Assembly: GCA_902806565.1 (NCBI GenBank)
Contig: CADCXA010000055.1
Span: 1,054,001-1,118,000, forward strand
From: Hypoxylon rubiginosum
Taxonomy: Eukaryota; Ascomycota; Sordariomycetes; Xylariales; Hypoxylaceae
Direction of reading: 5' to 3'
DNA: 64,000 nucleotides
The notes under the pieces were generated by a model. It was given only the letters and a program-made list of their open reading frames with translations, was not told where the DNA came from and made no database searches. A program made the translations under genes and the position numbers. Positions 12,561 to 23,460 of this stretch are shown here, one piece after another (position 1 is the first letter of the stretch; every line of letters begins with the position of its first letter).

Positions 12561-13505
12561 ATGTAAGTACACCCCAAGTCCATCTGGCCCTATTATTGTT
12601 ACATTTGAACTATTATTTAGAGACTCATTATTTAAATATAAGTCAAGTGTAAGTTAACTAATTATTCGGTTAGGCCTCAATTCTCGATCAACAACGTCAA
12701 CAACCTATACGCAGGGGGAGGTGGAGGCGGAGGCGGAGGAGGATGGGGCGGACAGGGCGGCGGCGTGGTAAGTTTGCATATTTCCTAATCTCTCATACTT
12801 CACAAACAACACATCATCATATTGAAGTTCAAATACAACAAGTACTAATTGACTGCATAGAGCAAGACTAAGCTCAGACGCCTGGCGAGAAGTGCGCGGT
12901 ACCATCAACAGCTCTACGCCGCCGCCCACGCCGCCGCCGTTGCATACGAACCATCACGACCTCTCCGGCCTGTGTCTGCTGCCGGCTGAGGCATGTTCTA
13001 CAACCGCCGCCGCATACGTACCATCACTACCTGTCCGGCCTGCATCTGCTGCTGACAGGGGCGCAATCTACATCCGCCGCCGCATACACATCGTTACTTA
13101 CAGGCACCGTTACTTACAGGCGAGACACAACTTACATTCACCGCTAAGTATACACTATTACTATCAAGCAAGACACAGCCGACATCCCCGATATCAATCG
13201 CAACAATAATAAACGATAAACAACCTACGTCTACCACCAAGTACACACCATTACTATCGAGGCCGACATCACCGATGTCAATTGTGACTATAGTAGGCGA
13301 TGGACGACCTACGTCTGCCGCCGAGCACAAACTGTTGCTGTCGAGGCCGACATCACCGATGTCAATTATAACTGTAGTAAACGATGGACGACCTACGTCT
13401 GCCACCGAGCACACACCATCTCCGGTAAGCCTGCCGGCACCTGCGCCGAAGACAGTAATGGAAACCCCGCAGGAGGATATGATTGAATGGAGTGATGAGG
13501 AATAA
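12561..13505 (+). CDS. Small glycine-rich protein gene, spliced; 3' structure unresolved
   Basis: The best model starts with AT at 12561-12562, intron 12563-12673 (GTAAGT donor, TTAACTAA branch, TTAG), exon 12674-12767, intron 12768-12860 (GTAAGT, TACTAAT, ATAG), exon 12861-12989. It yields 74 residues: MPQFSINNVNNLYA, a run of ten glycines, WGGQGGGV, then a basic Ala/Arg-rich tail ending VSAAG before TGA at 12987. Introns and frame agree well. Downstream, a frame open from after the TGA at 13053 carries 28-residue PTSP repeats and ends EDMIEWSDEE at 13505, like a genuine fungal C-terminus. It may be the last exon of the same gene (possible acceptors end at 13058 or 13119), but I could not find a convincing join. 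The family is unknown to me, and the locus may be partly decayed. Confidence 0.45.
13177..13428. repeat. Tandem repeat, three 84-bp units
   Basis: Units begin near 13177, 13261 and 13345 with GCCGACATC(A/C)CCGATRTCAAT. The spacing is exactly 84 bp (28 codons), so the forward frame repeats (R)PTSP(M/I)SI..I...G.(P)TS without frame loss. The first unit is the most diverged. The reverse strand is also open through all copies (13094-13516). Confidence 0.85.
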
Positions 13506-14678
13506 ACAGATAGCATGGCGAGGGAGAATTGACTTTGCTACAATGCGGAAAGGGCACAATCGACTACTTAGGAATTGATTAGGGTCTTAGCTATTACTAC
13601 CTCGGTAGAATCACAGGTCTATTAGTTGGCACTAGAGGAAGATAGGATAGGAGATAAACCACTTTGTTCCCGCCTCCTGTATATACCCATTCAGAGCTCT
13701 TCGCGCAACAATATAGTTGTTTCCTCATTACATGGTTGGCCTCGTGACATGGGATTTCCACAAGGGCTGGTTCATCTCCATCATCTGGCTTTGCAGGGAG
13801 TGACTGCCTTACGATATTCCCGTTTCAGCCTGTGGTTTCGTTATTTTTAAGACGGGCGAAAAAGTTTTTAATGGGCGTCGTCTTTAATGGGCGTCGTCTT
13901 TAATGGACGTCGTCTTTGAGTGACGAGAGTCAATTTTACCTAGCGGGCCATCTTCAAATGAGAGGTAACCAAGGTTCCCAATGCCGCAGTGTGTCTAACG
14001 ATTGACAGTTTTACTAAAAGTGCTCTTGCTGACACCTCCGCCCTGGATAATTCAACGATTTCTCCTTCACAGAATGTCTATCGTAAGATATATTGTTGAT
14101 AGATGATGTGCTTCCCATCTAAGATAGTGGTTGTTTGGCATTGCCCCTATCTGATCGGCTCTATAACTGAGGATGAATTCCCTCAGTTCGCTGGAGCAAC
14201 GTTGGACCGTCGGACTTTAGTCACCCACCCGCACTGTGCGATAGTGCGATAGGACGACCCTCAATCCTTCGCGCAGATAAGACCCGGCCTGCCGGCGAGT
14301 GACTCTTATTTCCTGCTCCTCTGATAGGTGAACAGCCTACATGTAACTTTTTACCTGGCGGTAAGGACGGTAAAGACCAGGGTTTACAAGCATCAATTTG
14401 AAGCAATTTCCATTTCTACCTTCCAGGTTCAGATAGATACCTGGCTATCGAGGCTGCTACTTTTCCCTTCTGGGTAATTTAGGACTAGGCTCCGGCTTAT
14501 CGTGGCAGTACTAGGTAAATGTGTGGTGTGCCAGTGTGCCTGTGTGCTTGTACGAGGTACTCGAGCACGCAATTAACCGAAACAGCAGCCTACTTACTAC
14601 TTTTCTTCCAGGTTGCGAAATTGTCACGATCCTCTGTTTTTTACTTGGTTTTTTTATTAGCATCTACTATGCCGAGAC
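13506..14678. other. Intergenic; 16-bp tandem repeat at 13869-13916
   Basis: Three near-identical copies of TAATGGGCGTCGTCTT lie at 13869, 13885 and 13901 (the third has one change). The remaining open frames here are short and overlapping and I regard them as noise. The 14500-14678 part may contain untranslated leader, or an unrecognised first exon, of the ABC transporter gene: a possible acceptor (TTCTTCCAG) lies near 14612, followed by a short hydrophobic stretch. Confidence 0.45.
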
Positions 14679-17600
14679 ATGGACCAATTCGCTCTCACGG
14701 GATATGGCTGGGAGTCTGGACCCCTTCGCTCCCAGTCGCTCATGAATCTAGGGAGCATATATGAAATAACTAAGACCAGGTGTGTAACTATCCCTCGAAC
14801 GAATAACAATTCTCTAACTAAACTTCACTGCGCAGTGCTTCGGACCTTCAACGAATTCATGATCTCTCTCGTTTTGCTAAAGCTGGTTACCTACAGCTTA
14901 CCATTGTTGTTGCATCCTTACTTGTTGTCGTCAGACATCTGCTTCACCGCCCCTACTCCAAGGTCTCTAAACCTGAGGGCAGTGCATCCACCATATCGCT
15001 GCCGTTTGAGATATGCAGCCAGCTCCTGAGAGCCGCGTCGCTAGCTTTCGTAATTGTCGCGGCTACTCGAGAAGGAGGTAAATGGACCGATGCTACCGCT
15101 TTGGCCTACGCCTTCATCCTAGGTGTTCTACGACTGGTTAACGACCTCGAGTGGAGACATGTCGCCTTGCATCATGTCAATTTCATCCTTACCGGATCTC
15201 TTCTCATCCTCGCCGTAGGAGAGCTTCTCCCGTACATCGACGCGGACCACACCGAGAACATGAGTCCGGTGATGATCTGTGGCGTATCTACCTTGGCTGC
15301 TGCTGTTTTTGTATCTCTCGTTACGCGAAGGGAGTGGATCCCGCCGTCGCTGGACCTCGATAACTCCGAGAAGATAACAGCTCGAGAGCCGTCGCCCGAG
15401 GAAACTTGCAGCTGGCTTGAATACTACGTGACGTATGAATGGCTCACGCCTCTCATATTAAGAGGCATACGTCGGCAAATGACCATAGAAGAGCTCCCTA
15501 AACTCCCGTGGTATGACGAGCCGTTGCTTCTCCTTTCCAGGATTCAGGAAGCACGGCGGAAGGGCAAGTCCACGCTCTGGACACTAATGAATTTCCTTCC
15601 CACCGAACTTATTACTATGAGTTGTTGGATTACCTTATCTTTCATTTTTGAGATGATAGCTCCGTTCGCCATGTATAAGCTGCTTGGCTACTTATCCAAC
15701 CCCGAAGGATCTTCCTTTCGACCTTGGGTTTGGCTAATCCTCCTGTTCATCGGTCCGCTGTCACGTTCTGTGTGCTTCCAGCAATACATCTTCACTTCCA
15801 CCCGCTTAGTCGTACGTGTCAAATCTGCGATGACGCAAGAGCTGTACTACAAAGCCATGGGCTCGATGGAACTGGATGACGAAGTGTTCGCCGAAGTGGC
15901 CGCCACGGGTAAAGAAAAGGAAAAGAACCAACAGGGTACCACTTCGACAGGGCGCCTAGCAAACCTCATGGGCGCGGATGTAGACGCGATTACGAGGAGC
16001 CGAGACATCGTCTTGGTCATCTTCGGAGTGACTTCTGGGTCGATTGTGGCGCTCATTGGGCTATATAAGCTGTTAGGCTGGTCAGCGTTAGTTGGCATAG
16101 TTACAATGATAGTACTAACACCGCTCCCAGTGCTAATCGGCCGGCGCATGGTAGGTATCCAACGTGACATGAAACGAATACAAGACTCTAGGATCTCTGC
16201 CATCTCCGAGTATCTTGCTTCGATCCGGGCGATCAAGTATTTTGCCTGGGAAGATGCTATTCTTGACAAAGTCAATGAGATTCGGGTTGGGGAGCAAAAG
16301 AAAATATGGAGCTTGAACATGCTGTCAGTCTCTTACTCCTGGTGACCCTTGAAGATGTACTGACTGAAGTGCCCAGTTTTGTCATTCTTAACCAACTCAC
16401 CGAAGCGATCCCAACCTTCTCCCTAGTTCTCATCTTCACTCTGCAGGTCATTGTCCGAAAAGAGCCGCTAACCGCAGATGTCGCTTTCACATCGATAACA
16501 TTGGTTAGGACGCTGCGCCGAAATCTATCCATGGCGTCGAACATGTCAAGGGGATTCACCGCTGGAGGTGTTTCTATCAAACGTTTAGACCGGTACTTCG
16601 ACAACGCCGTACCCTTGCGTCCTCATCCGGTTGGCGAGCTTCGCATCAGTGACGCCACTCTTAGGCGCCACAAGAAAGCATCATTCGCTCTCCAAAATAT
16701 TTCTATCGATTTTGTCGAGGGTGGGTTGAACGTGGTGACGGGCCAGAGCGGGAGCGGAAAGTCGACACTCCTCATGTCAATTCTCGGAGAGACTATCTTG
16801 GAAGAAGGTATAATTACGTGTCCCAAGGATATCGCATATGCCTCTCAGAGTCCCTGGCTACAGAATGAGACGATTCGCGAGAACATCCTCTTTAATAGCC
16901 CCTTTGAGCAAGTTCGGTACGATCGAGTAATCAATGCGTGCGGGCTGCCGATTGATTTCAACGAGTTTCCAGAACGGGACGAGACTGAAGTTGGAGAAAA
17001 CGGTGCTTCGCTATCTGGAGGACAGAAGTCTCGCGTTGCTCTAGCTCGAGCTCTGTACTCAAAGGCTTCTCTCATCTTACTCGATGATGTCTTCTCCGCC
17101 CTAGACGCTAAGACATCGGCGTCGTTGTGGCAGGAAGCATTCTGCGGAGATTTACGTGAGTATATACAGCCTCCTTTTTATGTCATTTACCCCTTGTCTT
17201 GGGGACATGTCGACTCCGTGCTCATATTTGGAAGCTCTCGTCGCGCCGAAGAAGCTTCTTCCCTATAAGTAATCTCTAACTTTGTATTATAGTCAAAGGA
17301 AGAACAGTAGTACTCGTCACGCAGCAGCCGTGGATCGCACCTCAGGCAGATCTTGCAATCACGTTGGAGAACGGCTCAATCAAAGATGTGCAGCAAAACC
17401 TCGGCGTAGTCCGGAAATCCGTAACGCTAGACAAAACACTTGTCGACGAGGGCAACGTGGACGTGACCGCGGAATCCGCCGCGGCACACACGAGCGAGAC
17501 TAACGGCGCAACGGCCAATGGGAAGAGTGCTAACGGAGACGTCAAAAGTGCCGAAGACAAACGCAGAGATGAAGTCACGCAGGAAGCCCTCAAGACTGGC

Positions 17601-19991
17601 CCGACCGCTCGTCTACAATGTGAGTACTATCTTGAAACATCTGTGCATCGTTCATATCAAATACAAATGAGCTAACGAGCCCTCTTCGAAGTCTTTCAAT
17701 ACATGCGACTTTTCGGTAGCCCCCTTTATGCCATGCTTGCTCTGTTGATGAGTGTCCTCTCCACTGCTTCGTTTGTCGGAACTGGTCTGTGGATTGCTGT
17801 CTGGGTAGATGCCTACGGGAAGGATGATGCCTATGACATTGGTTTCTATCTCGGAATCTATGCGGCCTGGAGTTGCGCGGATATCCTTTTCAACGGCCTA
17901 ACGTACATCGCATACGAGAACGGCGGTTGGTTTGCTGCGCGATCGCTGCACACTACCTTCATGAAGGCTGTGATGAGTGTGCCTCTTTCCTGGTACAAGA
18001 CTACACCAGTCGGTCGAATTGTCAACCGGTTCTCCAGGGATATGGATTCCATCGATTCCCAACTCACCGGAAGTAAGTACCTTCTTTTCTAGTTCCGTCT
18101 ATCACTAGTGGTTCCAGGAGCACGTTCTTCTCTTAGGCATTTCGCAGAGCATACCCCATAGGCACTTTACTGTTACTCGGTCTTCAAGCGCTAACTTTGG
18201 CATCATAGTGCTGCGATTGTGTCTCGAGATGCTCACACGTCTTGTCTTCCAAATTGTAGCAGTCGGTTCGGTGCTTCCGGTCTTCATGTTGCCCGCCGCT
18301 GCGTGTTGTACCGTTGGCATTTTAGCAGGAGAGCTCTACACAAGGACGGCCGTGGCGGTCAAGCGGCTCGTATCATCGTCGCAATCTCCCCTATACGCCC
18401 AATTTGCGGACAGTCTAGCTGGCCTACCCGTAATCCGTGCCCGTGCAAACATGCCTCAGATCTTTGGTGACCAACTAGCGGAAAAACTACACGTATTTTC
18501 CAAGGCTTCTGAGGCTCAGTTCAACTGCAACCGATGGGTCGCGCTCAAGATCGATATGATGACTACTCTAGTCACCGTCGCTGCTGGTGCTATTGCCGTA
18601 TCGAAAGCGGGTCTTGTGGCAGCTGGTCTTGTCGGATTCTCGTTAACAAACGCGACGGTGAGACAGTCTATTCAAAAATTTACTTGCCATGGCTTGCTAA
18701 TGCAGCGAACAGACGCTTAGCCAGCTTATAATCATGCTCGTAAGAGCAGGTAACGAACTCGAGATAGAGCTACAAAGCGTAAGTCTACCTTGGTGAAGCT
18801 TTATTAAGGATTCCGTGTTGATAAAAGTCAAGTACCACCGAGTCCGAGAATATGCCGCTGTTGAGCCTGAAGAGAAACCGGATGAGTACAAGGATGTCGA
18901 GGAATACTCTGACGATTCCGAACCTGTCATGCCTAAGAATTGGCCAGCTTCTGGCGAGGTCGAATTCCGTAATGTGACCATCAAGTACGACCTAGATGGC
19001 CCAGAAATCCTAAAGAATATCAACCTCAAATTTACGGCCGGCGAAAGAGTTGCTGTCGTTGGGCGAACCGGATCCGGAAAGAGTACCGTGAGTCTAGCAT
19101 CTAGCATATTGGATATTATATGTACCTGGGTACTAATCTGTGAAATGTGTAGTTGGTCCTGTCCTTACTGCGTTTCACCAACATCGTCTCCGGACAGATA
19201 TTTTTCGACGGCGTGGATATTACCAAATTCCCGCGCAGAAAGCTCCGAGAAGCACTTACGATCATCCCGCAAGAAGCGGTGCTTTTCAACGGAGACGTCA
19301 GGTCTAACCTAGACCCAACAGGCAAGGTTCCCACCGAGACGCTGGAGAAGGCTCTGCAGTACTGTAGCGGCATCGCGTCGTTTCAATTTCACCGGAACGG
19401 AGAACACGCTCAGAATGGGAATGGGCAGGCTAACGGAGCGGACGACACGTACTCTGACGAACCACAAACCGACGTGGGCGTCACCCTTTCTACTCCGGTG
19501 AAGCCTAAAGGCGAGAACTTTTCTCACGGCCAGCGACAGGTACTTTCGCTCTGCAGAGCTCTAGTACGGAAGAGCAAGCTGTTGCTTCTAGACGAGGCAA
19601 CTGCAAGCGTATGTCTCATCCCCTTTCGTGGCCCCTGAATCGCAGTACTTACTGACGCAAATGCTGTAGATGGACTACGAGACCGATCAAGGAATTCAGG
19701 AGGTTCTCAGGAAAGAATTGAATGAGCACGGGAGGGATAGAACATTGGTCACAATCGCCCACCGGCTGAAGACGATCATCGACTACGACCGCGTTGTGGT
19801 CATGAGCGCCGGGTCGGTTCTAGAGTACGTCTATCTATCCCCATAACAGTGCAACGTGCCGTCAGCTAACCAACATGTCTAGGGTCGGAAGTCCGAAAGA
19901 GCTTTACGATGCCGAGGGGCAGTTCTACGACATGATGAAACACAGCGGCGAGTTCGAAGATTTGGTAGAGATCCTCAACACGAAAGCTTAA
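14679..19991 (+). CDS. ABC transporter, ABCC/MRP type (full-length, 11 exons)
   Basis: Probable exporter of organic anions, conjugates or drugs at the vacuolar or plasma membrane. Exons: 14679-14779, 14836-16323, 16377-17155, 17293-17619, 17692-18072, 18209-18657, 18713-18778, 18833-19087, 19153-19608, 19670-19824, 19883-19991, giving 1521 residues, the usual ABCC size. The order is an N-terminal membrane domain, TMD1, NBD1 (Walker A GQSGSGKST near residue 652, LSGGQKSRVALARAL near 742, Walker B ILLDDVFSALD near 761), a charged linker, TMD2, NBD2 (GRTGSGKST near 1273, NFSHGQRQ near 1403, LLLLDEATAS near 1423, IAHRL H-loop near 1463). NBD1 has Asp where the catalytic Glu would be, and NBD2 keeps Glu; that asymmetry is normal for ABCC. 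Introns are 53-137 bp with good signals and all phases agree. The first exon is the weak point: the encoded N-terminus lacks a clear first TMD0 helix, so the true start may lie upstream. The substrate cannot be told. Confidence 0.93.
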
Positions 19992-22174
19992 AGGGCCCTT
20001 TTTTTTCTCTCTCGGTAGCAAGCACAACAACAAAAATAGCGGTAGGATATAAACGCGGATAGAAATTCTAGACGGACTTGAATATACGTAGATCAAAGCA
20101 GCTGCCATAAACTTTTTTCGTTCTAAAGTGAGTTTATATATGTACTACCTTAAGCGAGGTGAGATGACGAAGCCGCGCAGGTCGGGGTCGGTCGAGGATT
20201 GGGTCCCTGTTTGCGGGGGGCGGAGCGCAGTCGCATGCATGTGACTACCATGACGGCTCGGTTACCGTTGCGGGCCGCCATGTTGGCCTTTCGTTGCGCT
20301 CGAATATCTCGGTTGCTCATAATGACCTAGATTTAATATAGCGTGTCTTTAGGTAAAGTGGTTTATTGTCTTCTAGTCCCCGGAGAGTTAAGAGAGCCCG
20401 TAGGAAAGGGGCGAAGTCGAGACAAACATTTAAGGGGTTAGGGGTTAGGGGCATATGAAAGAAAGAGCAGATAAAATTGATAGGTAATCCTGATAACATT
20501 GATTCTAGTACAACCACTTCTTCAATTGCGCTGTCACTATGCGTTAATTCTTATAATAGGGCGCCCCTTGTTCATTCACGATTATACGCCCAAGTGGCTG
20601 AAATGAGATGACGTGCCAATGCTTACATATAGCATGGGATTTCTAGTATGTAGAGCGTTCATCGCCCCAAATGGCTACTTGACGATGAACCGTTTGGCTG
20701 GCGTTGTAAAAGGTCAGATGCCTCGTTGCATGCTGCGGTATACGGCACGTAAACCCGGATCCACGTACATCATCTGCCCTCCCCCTTCTCTTTGTCTCTC
20801 TCGAAATAATGCCATTTCTCATAGGCTGTTCTAGTCCTAAGGTTCTGATCTATGATTTTGTCTGGACCTCAGGAGTGGGGTTCTCCGGGTACATTGATAC
20901 GTTGCTTCAAACAGTCGAGAGACTTTTCATCTTTGTGGAATATACTAAAGCAGTGTCATATTCTCCAATGTCTTCTTGGCCTGTTGGACCTACGCCCTGT
21001 GTTAAGTAGGTAGGAAAGCAGATAGAAAGAAAGAACATGATGGAGTGAAAACCGTACAACCATTAGCAACGTCGCTAATACGGGGTTTACCTTTACCCCA
21101 AGGATTCAACGTAGATATGTGTTAACGATACCGTTCTCTTCTGAGACCACTGTCTCACTCTTGCCCCCAGTCCCATCCCGTAAGCATGCTCTAATGGGCG
21201 CAACGACCCACGAAAGCAAAGCCTATAAATTCTCCCTATGGTTTGGTTGCTCCCCTCCCCCTCTCTCGAGACGGAAGCGGCTAGAAGCGATCACCGTGGC
21301 ACAACCGACGGCCACCAACGTCGGCCGATCGCAGGTTAGAATCTTACCCAGCATACATGCTGTCTCAGATCGTGTAACGGGACGGAAAAGTGATCTCGCA
21401 CGCACACATACACACACATACACACACACACATATATACCTTGGCGGCAAGGGATGATCTAAGCGAAGGGTTCGACCGTGGCTCCCCTCTGGTTCGCCAC
21501 GTGGCTAGTTGCTTCTTCTTTTTAATACTATTTCTCAACGGTCGAGTGTGTGCTTAAGGGAGGTACCTAGGTACATAATTTAGGTCGTAGAAGATGCGCT
21601 GATAAAGCAAATATTTGAGCACAGGTGTTTGGTACCGAGATTAAGGTCTGGTGAAGGGCCGTTGGTTCGTTATTATTCATTACACGGCACACCACGTTTG
21701 GGTACACACTAGCATCTCTATCGTAACTGCGGCCTGCTGTGACACAGAGATTCGGCAGGCAACCTAGAATGGGGCCGTACCGGTACCGGCCTAAGCGGAG
21801 GAGGGTAGATACCTACCCAATGTAACTAGGTAGCAATAAGAGAGGTCCCTAGGTAGGTACTTAATGTATCTAGGTAGGTAGACAGCAAGGGATCTTCGAT
21901 ACGAGATGGGGTGCATTTGCGCGATAGGAAAGAGATTTTGGTCCAGTTAACGAGTCCCAAACATTTTGCAGTATCACGAAAGCATAGCAAGTAGAGCACA
22001 AACCGAGAAACGTATTCTACTGGTCAATGATAGTCTGATTCTATGTCTCGCACGCACAGAAACCACCCTCGGCCAAACCCTGACGAAATGAGAAAGCCTC
22101 CCCGTCCTATTACCACTGCAGACGATATAGGCTCATACCTATTTCTATCTCCCGGCTGCCATGCTGAGGGAAAT
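19992..22174. other. Intergenic between convergent genes; short CA-repeat
   Basis: This is the 3' side of both the ABC transporter and the FKBP12 gene. It contains a (CA)n-type microsatellite at about 21400-21436, a small hairpin at about 21049-21088 (TTAGC/GCTAA core with a pairing flank), and clusters of CTAGGTAGGTA motifs near 21560-21880. Open frames are short and overlapping; I support no gene here. Confidence 0.5.
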
Positions 22175-23019
22175 TTACTGGATTTTCTTCAGATGAACAT
22201 CGCTGTGGCAGATGTTAGCTCTACGTTCGATAACCGTTACGTCTATTTTCGGGTCTAGCACTCACAAGATCAGGTCAGCGTTGGGGGGAATGTGACCAGT
22301 GAAGCCCCTGGAGAATTTGTCAGTCTCTGGTAATCTCTCATAGATCTATACGGCAGTTGGGGATCTAGGAGGGGGAACGAGAAGGATGAAGGATTAGGGT
22401 ATTTCCTAGCGAAGGTACCAGGACACAAGGATGACAAGGTCTTACCGAGAGCCGTAGCCATAGTCGCTATAACGATTCAAGGGTTAGCTTAAGATATCAA
22501 AATTTTTGCTTGTGACAGGAAATGATATCATACCTAGTGATGTCGAGAGTGGCTTTTTCGCCAACCTTCATGGTGAGGACACCCTCATCCCAACCTAAAT
22601 GTGTAACCATTTGTCAGCCCCCGATGCATAAGGCATGTCAGAAACGGCGAGGGCGAATCTCGCTCACCCTTGATGACCTGACCAACGCCGATTTGCGTGA
22701 CGAAGTCGCCGCGACCGACTGAAGAGTCAAACCTATTTTGTTAGGTAGTAGTTAGCTAACCGTTATGAGCTTCCAGCCATCCTTGACGTCAACGCCAAGC
22801 GAGATCCGATCAATCTCTCAGATGAATCTCTCAGATGAATCTCTCTCAGATGGCGGGGCATTGCGGCTACTGTGAATGGCGGTTATGCACTTACTTGTTG
22901 CCCTTGTTCTCCGGCTTGGAGGTATCCTTGAGCCAGCCAGTGTACTCAATGGTTACAGTCTGGCGAGCGGCAGGTTGAGCACCGGTGCCCTCCTGAAGAA
23001 CGGTCTTGGTGACACCCAT
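22175..23019 (-). CDS. fpr1: FKBP12-type peptidyl-prolyl isomerase (FK506-binding protein)
   Basis: Cytosolic proline isomerase; in fungi the Fpr1/FKBP12 family binds FK506 and rapamycin and mediates calcineurin or TOR inhibition by them. Exons on the minus strand: 23019-22895, 22732-22668, 22594-22534, 22466-22446, 22307-22266, 22202-22175; they total 342 nt and encode 113 residues, the standard length. It begins MGVTKTVLQEGTG and contains TIEYTGWL, FDSSVGRGDF, GQVIKGWDEGVL, DYGYGSRGF and PPNADLIFDVHLKK, so the drug-binding and active-site aromatics (Tyr26, Phe44, Asp45, Phe52, Val/Ile61-62, Trp65, Tyr86, Phe105 in this numbering) are all present. The fourth exon is only 21 nt. Introns are 63-162 bp; the first contains an imperfect ATCTCTCAGATGA repeat. 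The gene converges with the ABC transporter. Confidence 0.96.
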
Positions 23020-23460
23020 GATGACGGATTCGCGTTCGTAGTGGGAAGTGAACTTAAGGAGGGGGACTGATTTTTTTTCTTCTCTATTTTTGTTTCGTCG
23101 AGTGTTTAGTGCTGGTGCTAAGGGTCGTGACGAAGCTGTTGGTGGGATGTTTAGCGTCTTTATTACTGCGGAGAATGATGCGTACTCAAGGTACCTGAGC
23201 GGCTTAAAGACGATGGGGGCTGGCTACGGGGCGATGGGGCAAGGGAGGCGTTAGGGCAGTAGGTTGGCTGGCTGGCTGGCTTGCTGGCTGGCTGGCTTGC
23301 TGGCTGGCTGGGTAGGGCAACGAGGACAAACTCACCTGGGTAGGTAGAGAAAAAGGTGACGTGGAGTTTTTGCTTGAGTACCTAGATAGAATATACGTCA
23401 GGCTAGAAGACTGGGGAGGATGTGTGAGGAATTAGTCAAGCTTAAATAGTCGGAAACGGA
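23020..23460. promoter_or_regulatory. Upstream region of FKBP12 gene with GGCT microsatellite
   Basis: Immediately upstream of the minus-strand start codon. On the coding strand it reads as an A-rich leader (complement of TTTTTTTTCTTCTC at 23071-23084). A (GGCT)n microsatellite with TTGC interruptions occupies about 23265-23311. I identified no specific factor site. Confidence 0.35.

Noticed and set aside
20430..20455. Telomere-like GGGGTTAGGGGTTAGGGG
   Set aside because: Only two imperfect units, in the middle of ordinary sequence; too short to claim an interstitial telomere tract.
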